Below are positions 34,473-44,410 of a DNA stretch of 64,000 nt, piece after piece. A program made the position numbers and the translations under genes. The notes under the pieces are model-generated. The model was given only the letters and a program-made list of their open reading frames with translations. It did no database searches and was not told the DNA's origin. This DNA comes from Saturnia japonica (Eukaryota > Arthropoda > Insecta > Lepidoptera > Saturniidae): NCBI GenBank assembly GCA_033032175.1, contig CM065321.1:8144501-8208500 (forward strand), in the 5' to 3' direction. The stretch's first letter is position 1; every line of letters begins with the position of its first letter.

Positions 34473-34970
34473 CTGGTGACCCCGACGTGATCTGAACACG
34501 TAACCTTCTTCGCACAGCTACATCGTGACGTCATTATCACTTCCACAAGCTTTCGAGCAGCGAGTCATACAGCCAGCCAGCATCCACGGCTACTTCGGGT
34601 ATCCTGACCACCAGCATGCAGCGGACGCGCATTCCTGGTCATCACCTACAGCCTTCTCAGCGACCTTGGCACAGCACACTGCACTTCGGACGGTCAGCAA
34701 GCAGAGACGCACTTCTCTCCTGGTCGACGCAGCAGCCAGCCACTACGCAGCACTGCAACACTCCGACTCACTGGAGCATTCTTGCAGCATCACCCCGACT
34801 CACTGGGGGCATCACCCCGACTCACTGGGGCATCACCGCAGACAGTTCCGACTCACCGTGAACTATGCGGCATCTGGTTCCGACTCACTGGAACATTCCA
34901 CTGGCCCGGCAAGCATCACAAGATGTATGGACGACTCAACCTGCTATCCTCCGGTCTCGGAGGGGAGTGA
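34473..34970 (+). other. Internal region of the TRIM
   Basis: 498 bp between the LTRs. A plus-strand frame of 154 codons starts at 34525 and runs into the right LTR, but it consists of Ser/His/Thr-rich translation of a short tandem repeat (CCGACTCACTGG-type units at about 34760-34890) and resembles no gag protein, so it is not called as a gene. Confidence 0.7.
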
Positions 34971-35164
34971 TGTAGCGACATCTACATAGCGACACACAGC
35001 GACATCTATCGAGCCACATACGACGCATCCTACATCGCACTATAGAAATTAACTCTTCGATTGAGTGTATATACAAGAACCCGACTACAACCGTTGGGCA
35101 GCTGCCCGCCAGACATAACACCCGTCTGGTCGGAGGATCCTCCCTTTGCGATAGTTCTTCTACA
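34971..35164 (+). repeat. Right LTR of the TRIM
   Basis: Second 194-bp LTR; one mismatch to the left copy. Preceded directly by the polypurine tract. Confidence 0.88.
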
Positions 35165-35308
35165 ACTCTTAATAACAATAAAACATAGCTTATAGCACTC
35201 AACGATAATGTAGCTTCTTATTATAGAAATTATTTTCGGAATGGGATCATTAGTTCCGCAGATTATCTCCTATAAACAAACTCACAAACGGAAAATGCTT
35301 ACCATCAA

Positions 35309-35575
35309 CTGCCTCGTTAGCCTAGTGGTCGCAAGCGCGACTGCTATGATCGAGATTCTGGGTTCGTTTCCCAGGTCGAGCAAAGTGTTATTGGTTTTTT
35401 CCTATGAAATTCTCAGTAGCAGCTAGGAGTTTGGCTTCGTGCCCGATTAATGGCAATAGGCTCGCCCCCTATTACATGGGACCTAAAAACATACTCGGCG
35501 AACTGCGGGTGTACATTAGTACACCTCTGCCTAAACCTTCGAGGAATACAGGCGTGATGGTATGTATGTATGTAT
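35309..35575 (+). repeat. tRNA-derived SINE, copy 2 (Metulj-like)
   Basis: A box TTAGCCTAGTGG at 35317-35328 and B box GGTTCGTTTCC at 35361-35371 (one change from consensus). The body is close to copies 1 and 3 (CCCCTATTACATGGGACC, GTACACCTCTGCC). It ends in a TATG microsatellite tail at 35561-35575. It abuts the broken 5' side of the H4 element, so it was probably inserted into it. Confidence 0.88.
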
Positions 35576-35664
35576 CAAGCGGGCCGTATGCTTGATTGCC
35601 ACTTAGTTGAATAAATAAATAAACAAGATATTTTTTAACAAAAAAAAAAAACAATTACAATAAT

Positions 35665-35820
35665 TTTGAAGAGTTCCCTGGTGTATCTCCGAAGATGAAG
35701 GACCAATGCCAATGGAATTAAAATTGGCCCACCCTTGAAGTATCCTCTATCCAACAACTTACATTCTAACAAACATTCGAATTGAGTGACGTCCGTCTTT
35801 TTGTGAAGCCGGTTAAAAAC
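35665..35820 (+). repeat. Dispersed repeat R2, copy 1
   Basis: GAGTTCCCTGGTGTATCTCC, AGGACCAATGCCAATGGAAT, then ATTCGAATTGAGTGACGTCC and GTGAAGCCGGTTAAAA. The same series occurs at 41104-41315 and 42081-42284. It is shorter than those copies by an internal deletion. Confidence 0.75.
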
Positions 35821-36144
35821 TAAAACACCAAGTGCCAGAAACACTTAACAAAAAAAAACTATTTTTGCTCTTTATTTGATACACATATGTCGTACTTGTG
35901 TCGTCCTATGAGTATGTGTGTATTCGTGTATATTTTCTAATTTTGTATTTGATAAAACTATTGACTCACGGTGAAGGCAAATCTCATGAGAATACCCGAA
36001 CACTTGAGAAAAGTTCTTGTGGTACCACCGTACGTGGAAGAATATAGAACTGTGGATTTCTCGCCGTGGATACGTTATGGTCTGGTATGGTGATCAAGCA
36101 TTTGCTACAGATTGCTATTTATTATTTCATTATTCATCATTTTA
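35821..36144. other. AT-rich spacer
   Basis: Nothing recognised. Confidence 0.5.
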
Positions 36145-36330
36145 ACCGAAAGACGTTTAGTGCTATATATAGGCCTCTCCCAAAGATTGCCACATCGACC
36201 GGTCCTGCACAGCCTGCACTGCTCGCATCCAATGGCTTCCCGCAAACCTCAACAGGTCGTCGGTCCACCTTGTGGTGTGTCTGCCCACGTTGCGTCTTTC
36301 GGTACGCGGTCACACTTCGAGAACTCTTAT
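36145..36330 (-). pseudogene. RTE-clade LINE, short 3' remnant
   Basis: Antisense words TAGGCCTCTCCCAAAG, CAATGGCTTCCCGCAAACC and GGTCGTCGGTCCACCTTGTG match the C-terminal coding end of RTE elements, as at 7144-7416. Only about 185 bp remain and the frame is broken. Confidence 0.65.
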
Positions 36331-36343
36331 TATTTATTAAAGT

Positions 36344-36500
36344 AAAAACTTCTTTAGCATCGTTGTGATTTGAAAGTCGATGAAACGAAAAAGCGAAAGT
36401 GACTGTAAAAAGAGACAGACACATAAATTCATTACATATAACGTGGGAGAAAATGAAATAGGAAAGTTTTAGGAATTTTTAATAATAATTTTGCAAAACC
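36344..36500 (-). repeat. Dispersed repeat R1, copy 2
   Basis: Inverted match to 13849-14002 over about 150 bp with long identical stretches. It abuts the RTE remnant. Confidence 0.75.
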
Positions 36501-37767
36501 CTTATAAATATATCAGGAAAAACCAATAAACGATTCTTTATCGTTACTTCCTATTCCCACGCGGTCAATTATTCTTGTCGTTGTCGAATATCAATTTTAG
36601 TAATGTTTGTATTATCGAATAGACAACATATAACTAATGAATACTGACAGATAAAAAACCGTATCCTATTAAATTTGAAACTTTAAATCATCTGGATAAC
36701 AATCGATTTTATGAAATTCCCCGAGGAGCAGGAGATAAATGAAATTTGTTACAAAAGTTCCATTGGACAGCTCTCGGTTACGATATTAAATTTATGCCGT
36801 CAAGTGGCATTCAAAGAATGGGCATTTAGCTTAGATTTTCAATCGTGAAATTCAATATTACTTTAGAATAATAGGTATCTGTGGTACCAAAAAAAAAACA
36901 TACCGCTTAACTTTTTATAATATAGTGTAATTTGTTCAGATTTCTTAAAATCTTATTTTATCATTTGAACCTAGATGATTGATGTAATTTTCTGAAATTA
37001 ACACAATCATATATATTAATTCTGCCACCTACATGCTTGTCGATGTTATTTAACGCTTTATTTAGATTTGTACTGTAATGTTTGAATTACTATTTACCCG
37101 TCTGTACCTAAATAAAAGTAAAGGTATAATCAACAGTTACCTTTAAAACAAAAAAATTGTACTGTCACATAGGAAATTATTCAAACTCATACAATCAAAG
37201 CACTCATTTTAAATATTTTCATACTTGTTTGTGTTATAAATGATAAATTTTATATCTTTTTATTTAATTTATGCGTTATAATCCTATTTTAGTATAAGCA
37301 TTTAGTCTGGGGGACTTTCAACTATGATAGAGTTAATAATATAGAGACTTCAACTCATGTTTGTGCGCAGCCCTTTGTCTGCGTAAGCTAGTAAACATGC
37401 AGTTTTTTTAAGAATAACAATGACGGGGTAGTCGTCTTCCGATCAACGCGTGTTTAATCGCTTTGTTGTACAGGTACGGTACAGTCGATAATAAAAATGT
37501 TAGATTCGTCACGGAGAAAGCTAAATTCGAATTTTTAAAAAAGAGATATTCAGCAATGGGTAACAGAAATAATGCTCATCAATATGGAATAAACATTTTT
37601 CGTCTACCACATTTTATCATCCTAAACCCTATAGAAAATATTCGGAGAATTTAAAAATGTATACTGCTTTAAATAACATCGAATTGAACGTGACGGAAAT
37701 AATTAAATTAATCGAAAGTTCATTATTTGGTATTTCTTGTGGTAGTGATACGAAATAATATATTCAA
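36501..37767. other. AT-rich region, nothing assigned
   Basis: A plus-strand frame at 37463-37654 has no recognisable domain. No other signal. Confidence 0.45.
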
Positions 37768-38225
37768 TGAGCTGTGCCCGCGGCTTCGTTCACGTGAACT
37801 TACAGAATGTCATCGATCGGGCACATGCGCTATTCTTGCTCTCTCACTCCTGGTTATTTTAAACAAAATTGCTTATTGTGGGTGTGCTTTAGAAGATAGA
37901 CATATACTCTTGTTAGCTTTTGTACGTTTTTTTTATGTCGACAATTATATTGTACATTAATTTTATATATGTACATATATATATATCTCTTATGGTTTAC
38001 TCAGCGTAAGTCGTTTAAGCGACCGAATTGATTCACCATAACCAGTTTTTTTTTATTTGCGTGATACCCAATTTTTTTCTAAAATAAAATTAACCCAAGT
38101 TACTCCTTATTTGCTATTTGCCAGTGAAAGTCCTGTCAAAATCAATCCAATCGTATCGGAGATTACCAACAAACAAATAGACAGACAGACAAGAATTTCA
38201 AAAATGAGTTTTTTATTATAGGTAT
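37768..38225 (-). mobile_element. Helitron-like element, 3' end mutated
   Basis: GTGCCCGCGGCTTCGTTCAC at about 37774 is the inverted 3' hairpin region of the family, but the terminal CTAG has been lost (ATGAGCTG). The other side ends in AACAAACAAATAGACAGACA-like words near 38190 and a terminal TTATTATAGGTA. Non-coding; the 77-codon frame at 37727-37960 is a by-product. Confidence 0.5.
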
Positions 38226-38667
38226 CATAAATACTTTCATATGCATTTCGTAAAAACCTGTTATTTTGACATTATACACACTTCAATTTTATTAATTGTA
38301 GTATAGATAAACAGGCCTGTATCTAATGAAGCCGTTGATATAATTTAAATTTAAACTAATAAGATGTAATCTTTTCGACATAAGTAAAATAGTTAATAGA
38401 TTTCTCTTGTGAACTAGACTGTACCTCTTGATATGCACACGTAGTCACTTTATGTATACACGCCTTACGCATACATACGTCCGCGCGCATAAATGAGTTG
38501 AACTGTCTATACTGTCTTAAACACAGTTATCAATATAATTTCGAGTGGAGATACATAATTCAAATGTATTCTTATTCCGTCGGTATTTCCTGAACAATTA
38601 CAGGGTTTTCAGTTTCACGTATGTGAAGAAGTATACACCTAATCTAACTTAAAAGTTATATTTTAGA
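38226..38667. other. AT-rich spacer
   Basis: Nothing recognised apart from a CG-richer 38455-38495 stretch. Confidence 0.45.
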
Positions 38668-39465
38668 CTAGCAGGGTGCCCGCTACTCCGCCTGTGTTTG
38701 TTACTACGCAGTAATTATTTACATCTCGTAATTTTATTTTTATTCATATTGTTGAAAATTCATATGTCTTATCAATTGAGGAGAATTTCCCGTGTACGGT
38801 TGTCATCGAAATCGGTTGAAAATTATTATTCTAATCTACAATTTCTAATGCATTATTAACGATTCCTATAGCCTCTCAATTATAATATAGTATGACGTTC
38901 CTTCCCGTCTAAAAAATTTGATTAGAATCGGTTGAGAATTGATGAAAAATAAATTTTATGAACTTCTTTTTTTATATTTCTAGAAATAATATTGACAATT
39001 TTATAGCCTATTAATTATGTAAATATTTAGACTTCCCGTGTACAAAATTTCATCAAAATGGGTTAAGTAGTATTAAAATTAATTTTTTTTGATATTATTA
39101 TTTTTTACGATTCCATAAATTTTTATTAAACATTCTCTTATCTTATCATTCATAGAATGACTTATACTTCCTGTGTATAAAATTTCAACAAAATCGCCCA
39201 AAAATGAATGAAAATGGATTTTTTGGTTATTTTTTTTTCCATTTCTAAAGTAATATTGAAATTTCTTATACCCTATCAATTGACCGATGACATAAGCGTG
39301 CCGTGTACAAAATTATATAAGAATCGGTCAAGCCGTTTTTGAGATAAATCCGGACATACAAACAGACAGAGAGACAAGATCATTATTGTTCATATAGTGT
39401 GCCTTTCGGGATATTTTGGAAAAAAAATTAAAGTATAGACAGGACTACAGATTTATTAAAATATA
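38668..39465 (-). mobile_element. Helitron-like element H2, most complete copy
   Basis: The minus-strand 3' end is at 38668 (AGTAGCGGGCACCCTGCTAG, then T). The body repeats a unit of roughly 130-150 bp several times: each has a 'tatagcctatcaattgagg' type word, a 'cttcccgtgtacaaaattt' type word and an 'atcggtt' word. The 5' end is near 39465 (AATAAATCTGTAGTCCTGTC on the minus strand). Its 3' 190 bp are the same as those of H1 (18775), but the rest differs. Confidence 0.6.
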
Positions 39466-41103
39466 AATACCATAGTTAGATTTCTACTAATTCAAGATAT
39501 TTGTTTCTATTTTTATTACGTGGTTGGTTTATACAGTAGTCATGTTAATTGTTAAACAACTTTTTTCTTATTTAATAGCTTTATTTAAATACAATATGTA
39601 TCAATGTATTAAATAAAGGTCCAATATGCAGACCATATAATAAAAAGTAAATTTCGTAATGATTCGTATTTCAAAGAAAACTTCCGAATACAAATACGCA
39701 AATAGTAAACCACTCATGTGGAAATGTATGACTTATAATTATTTTATTTCTAATATAATCAATGGAATGTATTATTAAATAAATAATATCCGAAAGGAAT
39801 TAAACAAACGCGATCAGATCTACGTGATCGGGCATTAGAGGTACACCAGTAATCCTTGTAAGCAGTGGCATGTTTTATAGCCGCAGATTTTCGTCGTGTC
39901 TCTTTTTATGTTCAGTAAAACTTTTATCCTTCCTTTATATACCTATGAATTCTTCAGCCTTTTCAACTCGTATTACGTTCGATCTCATATTCTATAAAAC
40001 GTATTTACGGACAGTTTCCTCAAGTTTGTGACGATATTCGTGATCATTTTCAATAAAGGTAAACAGACTCAATCTACTTATAATTTTTGTTGTAATATTA
40101 TTTATTTACGATATATTTTACTATGTACGGTCTTCATGCGGTCTTAAATAATGATAATTCTTTTTGTCTTATTTTATATCTGATTTTTAAATTAATTCTA
40201 ATATATTAAACAATATTTAATCATTGATATAAAATATAGATATTTATAGTAGCATTGTACTGGTATAATAACTCTTTACCCAAAAATGAGTTTTTAGTGA
40301 CTTAGAAATAACTAGCTTTGTTATTTATAGTAAAACACCATACGTGCTCACTACATGCTGATGGATATATTTACGCTGCCTCAATCCAATTTCCTGTCTC
40401 TTAATAAAGCAGACTAACAGCAAATTGAGTTTGCTCTAGCGAGAATTAATTACGCGATTAACAGTCAACTAATGATTGCATTGCATTTGATTATTCCGCC
40501 GCCCGCCCTCCGCCTGTCACGGTCTCTTAAAGCGCCACAAGCCGATTGATACCGAGCCAAGTTATTCTCTCGATAAAACTGAAATACATCTTCGTCGTTT
40601 CTGTGAAGGAGACAAAATAATATATGTATAGAAGGTCTATATTCTGAGATGATAGTTGATAGAGTGCAAGAAGAAAATATGTTGTGTCGACTCGCGGTCT
40701 ACTTACGCGGTATAAGGGTAAGAAGAAGAAAATAAGAGTATATTTAATTATTTTATGTTAGGTTCATGCTCATTAGTATGTCATCGATATCAGCTCAAGA
40801 TGCGTACGTGAGCTTTATAAGCATAAAAATTATCTCAGATCTTTATAACTATAGCTAAAATATGAAATAACTAATAACAAAAAAAAATCTTGAGAGGTCT
40901 CTTGGGAAGCCCGGTAAGAACGAATTTCCTTTCGGTGTAAGTTATGTATTATTAAATAACCATAATGAGAGAATGGTAATAAAATTGTAATTAATTTAAA
41001 ACCATGTTTTTTAATATAAATAATTTATAACCTTAATCAGTAGTACATTAAAACGATAAAAACAAGACAATTAAAAAAATAAAGAAAACCAACATTAATG
41101 ATT
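39466..41103. other. AT-rich region, nothing assigned
   Basis: A GC-richer patch at 40495-40560 (CCGCCCGCCCTCCGCCTGTC) stands out and has no open frame of note. No repeat recognised. Confidence 0.45.
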
Positions 41104-41315
41104 TTAATGAGTTCCCTGGTGTACCTTCGAAATTGAAAGTCCAATACCAATTAAATTAAAATGAGACTACCCTTGAGGTTACCCCCTATCAAGCAATAGA
41201 AAAATCATCCAAATCGGTTAATAAACAATGAAGTTATGGCTGAACATCAATTAAAAAAAACATTCGAATTGAGTAACCTTCGTTTTTTTTTTTTTTTGAA
41301 GTCGGGTAAAAATAA
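41104..41315 (+). repeat. Dispersed repeat R2, copy 2
   Basis: Full-length copy of the 200-bp series; ends with a T run and GAAGTCGGGTAAAA. Same orientation as the other two copies. Confidence 0.78.
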
Positions 41316-42080
41316 AATAATTTATTTCAATGATTAAGTTAATTAGTTTATATTTTTGTAATAATTATTAAAAAGAAAATATTTATTTTCATAACTTATA
41401 AACAAAACATAAAAAAAAGTTTATACTCGAACTATCAACCAGTGGAGGGTACTGTACATACAACAGTGCGTACTAATCTGGCCATCATACAGCTAAGCCA
41501 ATTCGACGGCGGTTATGGTCTTCAAAATCCTATAGATTTATTTGTTTCTCTTTTTAGTGTCGGTCGGGTCGAACATTTTTTCTCATTTGTTAAACGCGCG
41601 ATAAGGAACTTGCTTGGTTCCAAAAACGCAATATATTATAATCTCACTTTCTAAATATATAGAAACTTTAGGGATATAGATTTATGTATCCAGTTTAATA
41701 ATGAAATGTGTACAGATATACATACCTAGGTATTTCATGCAATTTATTGCTTAACATACTTCCTTAATGACGTGACATCGATCGAGTTGTGTAACTAAAT
41801 TTACGAAAATCGTATTTAGAATCGTTGACGTGGAATGGAAATTGATCCAGAAACGTACGTTCAATAATATCTGCAGCAGACCAAAATGAAAATATATGAA
41901 AAAAGATTATGATTATGAAACTCCGACTTACTAAATCAATTTACTCGCCTACTATACTCTCCTCGATGACAGGGTTCTTTTCTAAACAGATACCGCGGTA
42001 GTGGTACAGGGTTTTCTTTCTCAGGACCTAAATTGATTTCATTTATTTTGAATATACATATCTAATAATATAATTTCTGT
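41316..42080. other. AT-rich spacer
   Basis: A 70-codon frame at 41442-41654 has no motif and is not called. Confidence 0.45.
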
Positions 42081-42284
42081 GAAGAGTTTTCTGGTATATC
42101 TTCGAAGTTGAAGGTCCAATGCCAATGAAATTAAAATGGGACCAACCTTGAGGTGTTCCTTTTTCCATCGAAAAAAGAATCATGCAAATCGGTTCATAAG
42201 CAAAGAAGTTATAGCTGAACATATATAAAATGTATATATTCGAATTGATAACCTCAGTCTTTTTTTGACGTCAGTTAAAAAACC
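42081..42284 (+). repeat. Dispersed repeat R2, copy 3
   Basis: GAGTTTTCTGGTATATCTTC, AAGGTCCAATGCCAATGAAA and ATTCGAATTGATAACCTCAG in the same order as copies 1 and 2. Confidence 0.78.
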
Positions 42285-42329
42285 ACACCAACTTCGTTAA
42301 AGATTACGTAAACCTAATTGATTACATAA

Positions 42330-42530
42330 TGAATTATGAAATGTCGTACGAGTATGCTTCCCTTGTACAAATTTCGTCAAAATAGGTTGAGGATTAATAT
42401 ATATATTTTTGCAATTCCATTTTTACAATTTTAGAAAGTATTATTGACAATTCTTATAGCCTCTCAACCGAGGAATTACAAAATCTTCCTGCGTAAAAAA
42501 TAAAAGTCGGTCGACCCGTTTTTATGTTTG
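42330..42530 (-). repeat. Helitron-like H2 internal fragment
   Basis: Carries the H2 internal unit (ATTGACAATTCTTATAGCC, CTTGTACAAATTTCGTC) without either end. Confidence 0.45.
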
Positions 42531-42643
42531 ACCGACTCCTACTGAATTTTTTTTTTAAGTAAACTACTTTTTTTTTTTTTTTTCAATGTTTTGTTTGCTA
42601 ATATTATAAATATATTGCTAATATATTATTAAAAACCATTAGT

Positions 42644-43047
42644 GCATTGCGTGTCCAATACAATAATGCTTTTAGAGCATTATTGGGACTGCCGCGATTT
42701 GTAGTGCTTCCGAAATGTTTACGTATGCCCGTGTTGATGATTTTTATGCCAGCATGCGCAAGCGAGTAGCATCTATCCTGAGTAGGGTTCGTAATAGTCC
42801 CAACTCAATTATGAGGACCCTCATGGGAATTTATGATGGTGCGTTCATGAAGCGCTGGATATCGGTAGTTGTGCGATGATGTGTACTCATTATTGAACAA
42901 TTATCGATTTTTGTAATATAGTTTAATTTAATTTTTAATTTATTTTACTTTCATTAAATGTCATCATTTATTCATTAGTTTATAATTTACTTTTATATAA
43001 TAGTTGGACCTTTGTTGTCTTAAAAATAAATATATTATTATTATATG
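42644..43047 (+). pseudogene. Non-LTR retrotransposon, C-terminal remnant and 3' tail
   Basis: The frame ALRVQYNNAFRALLGLPRF, then MFTYARVDDFYASMRKRVAS and ILSRVRNSPNSIMRTLMG is the end of a LINE reverse transcriptase protein of a type common in Lepidoptera. A one-base deletion just after LPRF shifts the frame, and the protein ends at TGA 42877-42879. A 3' untranslated stretch follows and closes in a short (TTA)n tail at about 43030-43043. Clade not assigned. Confidence 0.7.
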
Positions 43048-43260
43048 TACCCATTATTTTCTACGATTTCTACTTTATTCTAGAAAGTTTCGTAGAGATA
43101 TATATTCATAATAAACTATAAGAAGGAAGTGGCTAGTATGAAGTTACAAAGTTGCCACTGCTAACGTCACCATTTGCGGTAAGTGCTATTTCGTGTAGCT
43201 ATTTTGAACAGCAACCACTGCAACGTTTCAAATACACTTTGATAAACGTCAAAGTATTCT
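43048..43260 (+). repeat. Spacer with dispersed repeat R5, copy 1
   Basis: About 43145-43255: AACGTCACCATTTGCGGTAA, GTGCTATTTCGTG and TTTGATAAACGTCAAA; a similar series is found at 46298-46420. Confidence 0.5.
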
Positions 43261-43344
43261 GATTTAACTTTACAGTTCAATAATATGGTATATGTATTTT
43301 AACGTTTATGTTATCTTTGATTTAAGTAAGTTCAATACAGCTCT

Positions 43345-43563
43345 TTTTCGATAGAAACATGAGGATAAAATGAAGCAGTTCTTGCCTAACAGAGTGGTCA
43401 CAGCATGGAACAAACTTCCAGAAAAAGTTGTGATGGCTCCTACCATAACCTCCTTTAAGAGCAGATTGGACAAGGAAGATATCTCCAAGCTATTTGATAC
43501 GCACGCATCAGCTAATTAGCTGCTAGTGTGTCTTACCAAATATAATAATAATAATAATAATAA
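43345..43563 (+). pseudogene. CR1-like LINE, C-terminal remnant with (TAA)n tail
   Basis: From the ATG at 43370 the frame reads KQFLPNRVVTAWNKLPEKVV then MAPTITSFKSRLDKEDISKL and stops at TAG 43517-43519. The pattern R/NRVVxxWNxLPxxVVxAxTxxxFKxRLDK is the shared extreme C-terminus of CR1/Rex-type reverse transcriptases. The trailer is about 25 bp and is followed by a (ATA)n tract at 43545-43563, the usual 3' tail of these elements. All but the last 50 codons are missing. Confidence 0.78.
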
Positions 43564-43628
43564 AATTCAGTTATACACTATAGTCGCACAAGTTCTTGCG
43601 CAACCGTCCTATGTTTCCGACAGACGTT

Positions 43629-43745
43629 GGCGGGGGCGAGTAATGTAGCGGAGAAGGGAAGCGCGTGCAAACGCGTGACTAGGCATGCAAGTCACAGTAT
43701 ACTGAAATAAACAGTATTCTTCCTTGTACTTCTTTATTGAAACGG
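43629..43745 (+). mobile_element. Truncated LTR scrap with polypurine tract
   Basis: GGCGGGGGCGAG (43629-43640) looks like a polypurine tract and is followed by TAA and TGTAGCGGAG (from 43644), the same kind of LTR start as in the TRIM. An AATAAA signal is at 43706-43711. No second LTR is nearby and the right limit is uncertain. Confidence 0.45.
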
Positions 43746-44090
43746 CCGAAATGAAATCTAGGTAAACTTTAGTACACAATAGTCGCGATTGCGCAATTTA
43801 TAACTAATGACGAAATATTATATTACTTACTTACTAGAATTTTTTTTTAATATAAGCAAAAAAAACATATTTTTTTAAATCTATATTCTCTTCTTCCTAA
43901 TATCTCACAATCACTTTTGAAACTACATAGACACAAAACCCAAGTAGAAACAATTTAAGTTAAAACTTCCAAATTTTGTAGTAGATGTTTTGATGAGAAG
44001 ATAATACTAACTTTTTATTATAGTGTTTGGAATATAAATTCATTAGCAGTATCATACGATACCGCGATCGCTTTGATAGGCGACTTGCAT
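43746..44090. other. AT-rich spacer
   Basis: Nothing recognised apart from TAGTCGCGATTGCGCAA at 43778-43794, which echoes TAGTCGCACAAGTTCTTGCGCAA at about 43583. Confidence 0.45.
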
Positions 44091-44410
44091 GGCAGGTGTA
44101 TCGTTCGGCCCGCCCCGTCCCCTTAGCTTCGTCCGACGGCTCTGCTGGCACGTAGGCCAGTCTGCTTCGTGCTTTAGCCTTGAGGTCGCCTTTGTTTATA
44201 TGTACGCACTATTTCTTTCCGGAAGTTCAGCTAGCGCTGAGATATATGTAATTTACGGTGGTTGAAGTTTTTGCATTGTATAACTTTGAGTTGGTGAGAT
44301 TTGAGGTTGCACACACACTTACACACAGTTCACTCTACACACACATACTTCACAATCTGTAGTCCAGGTCGACGAGGCAATGTCAAGGTCATATCCGCTC
44401 CTGACAAGGT
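44091..44410 (+). other. Possible 5' leader and first exon, weak
   Basis: A GC-richer tract with CA-rich pieces precedes an ATG at 44380. The ATG opens a short frame (MSRSYPLLT plus two bases) that ends at a near-perfect splice donor, AAG|GTGAGT, at 44408/44409. TCAAGGTCA (44383-44391) is also an exact match to an FTZ-F1-type nuclear-receptor half site. No acceptor-bounded second exon could be matched. Could be a real first exon or coincidence. Confidence 0.22.

Larger units (their letters stand above)
34279..35164 (+). mobile_element. TRIM-like miniature LTR retrotransposon
   Basis: Two direct terminal repeats of 194 bp (34279-34472 and 34971-35164) start TGTAGCG, end CTACA and differ at one base (T against A, in the GCGTCAT/GCGACAT word). 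One base after the left LTR is a primer-binding-site-like sequence, TGGTGACCCCGACGTGAT (34474-34491). Immediately before the right LTR is a polypurine tract, GGAGGGGAG (34959-34967). The internal region is only 498 bp with no gag or pol. The flanks share only ACT, so no clear 4 to 6-bp target duplication is visible. It must rely on enzymes of a larger LTR element. Near-identical LTRs mean recent insertion. Confidence 0.85.
34234..35300 (-). mobile_element. Helitron-like element H4, interrupted by a TRIM
   Basis: The 3' end on the minus strand is at 34234: CGAAGTCGCGGGTGGTAGCTAG then T. After the TRIM (34279-35164) the body continues with CATAGCTTATAGCACTCAAC and ends in the H4 5' words (GTTCCGCAGATTATCTCC, AAACTCACAAACG) near 35300. 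The first bases of the element are missing where SINE copy 2 begins. It is the host of the TRIM. Confidence 0.6.

Noticed and set aside
34525..34989. 154-codon open frame inside the TRIM as a gag-like gene
   Set aside because: It translates a short tandem repeat in two or more frames, has no gag motif and continues into the LTR.
36137..36424. 95-codon minus-strand frame as a gene
   Set aside because: It is a chance joining of repeat R1 and the RTE remnant.
38668..39465. CRISPR-like array because of the spaced repeats
   Set aside because: Units are about 130-150 bp, diverged, and part of a transposon family; there are no short direct repeats with unique spacers and no cas genes.
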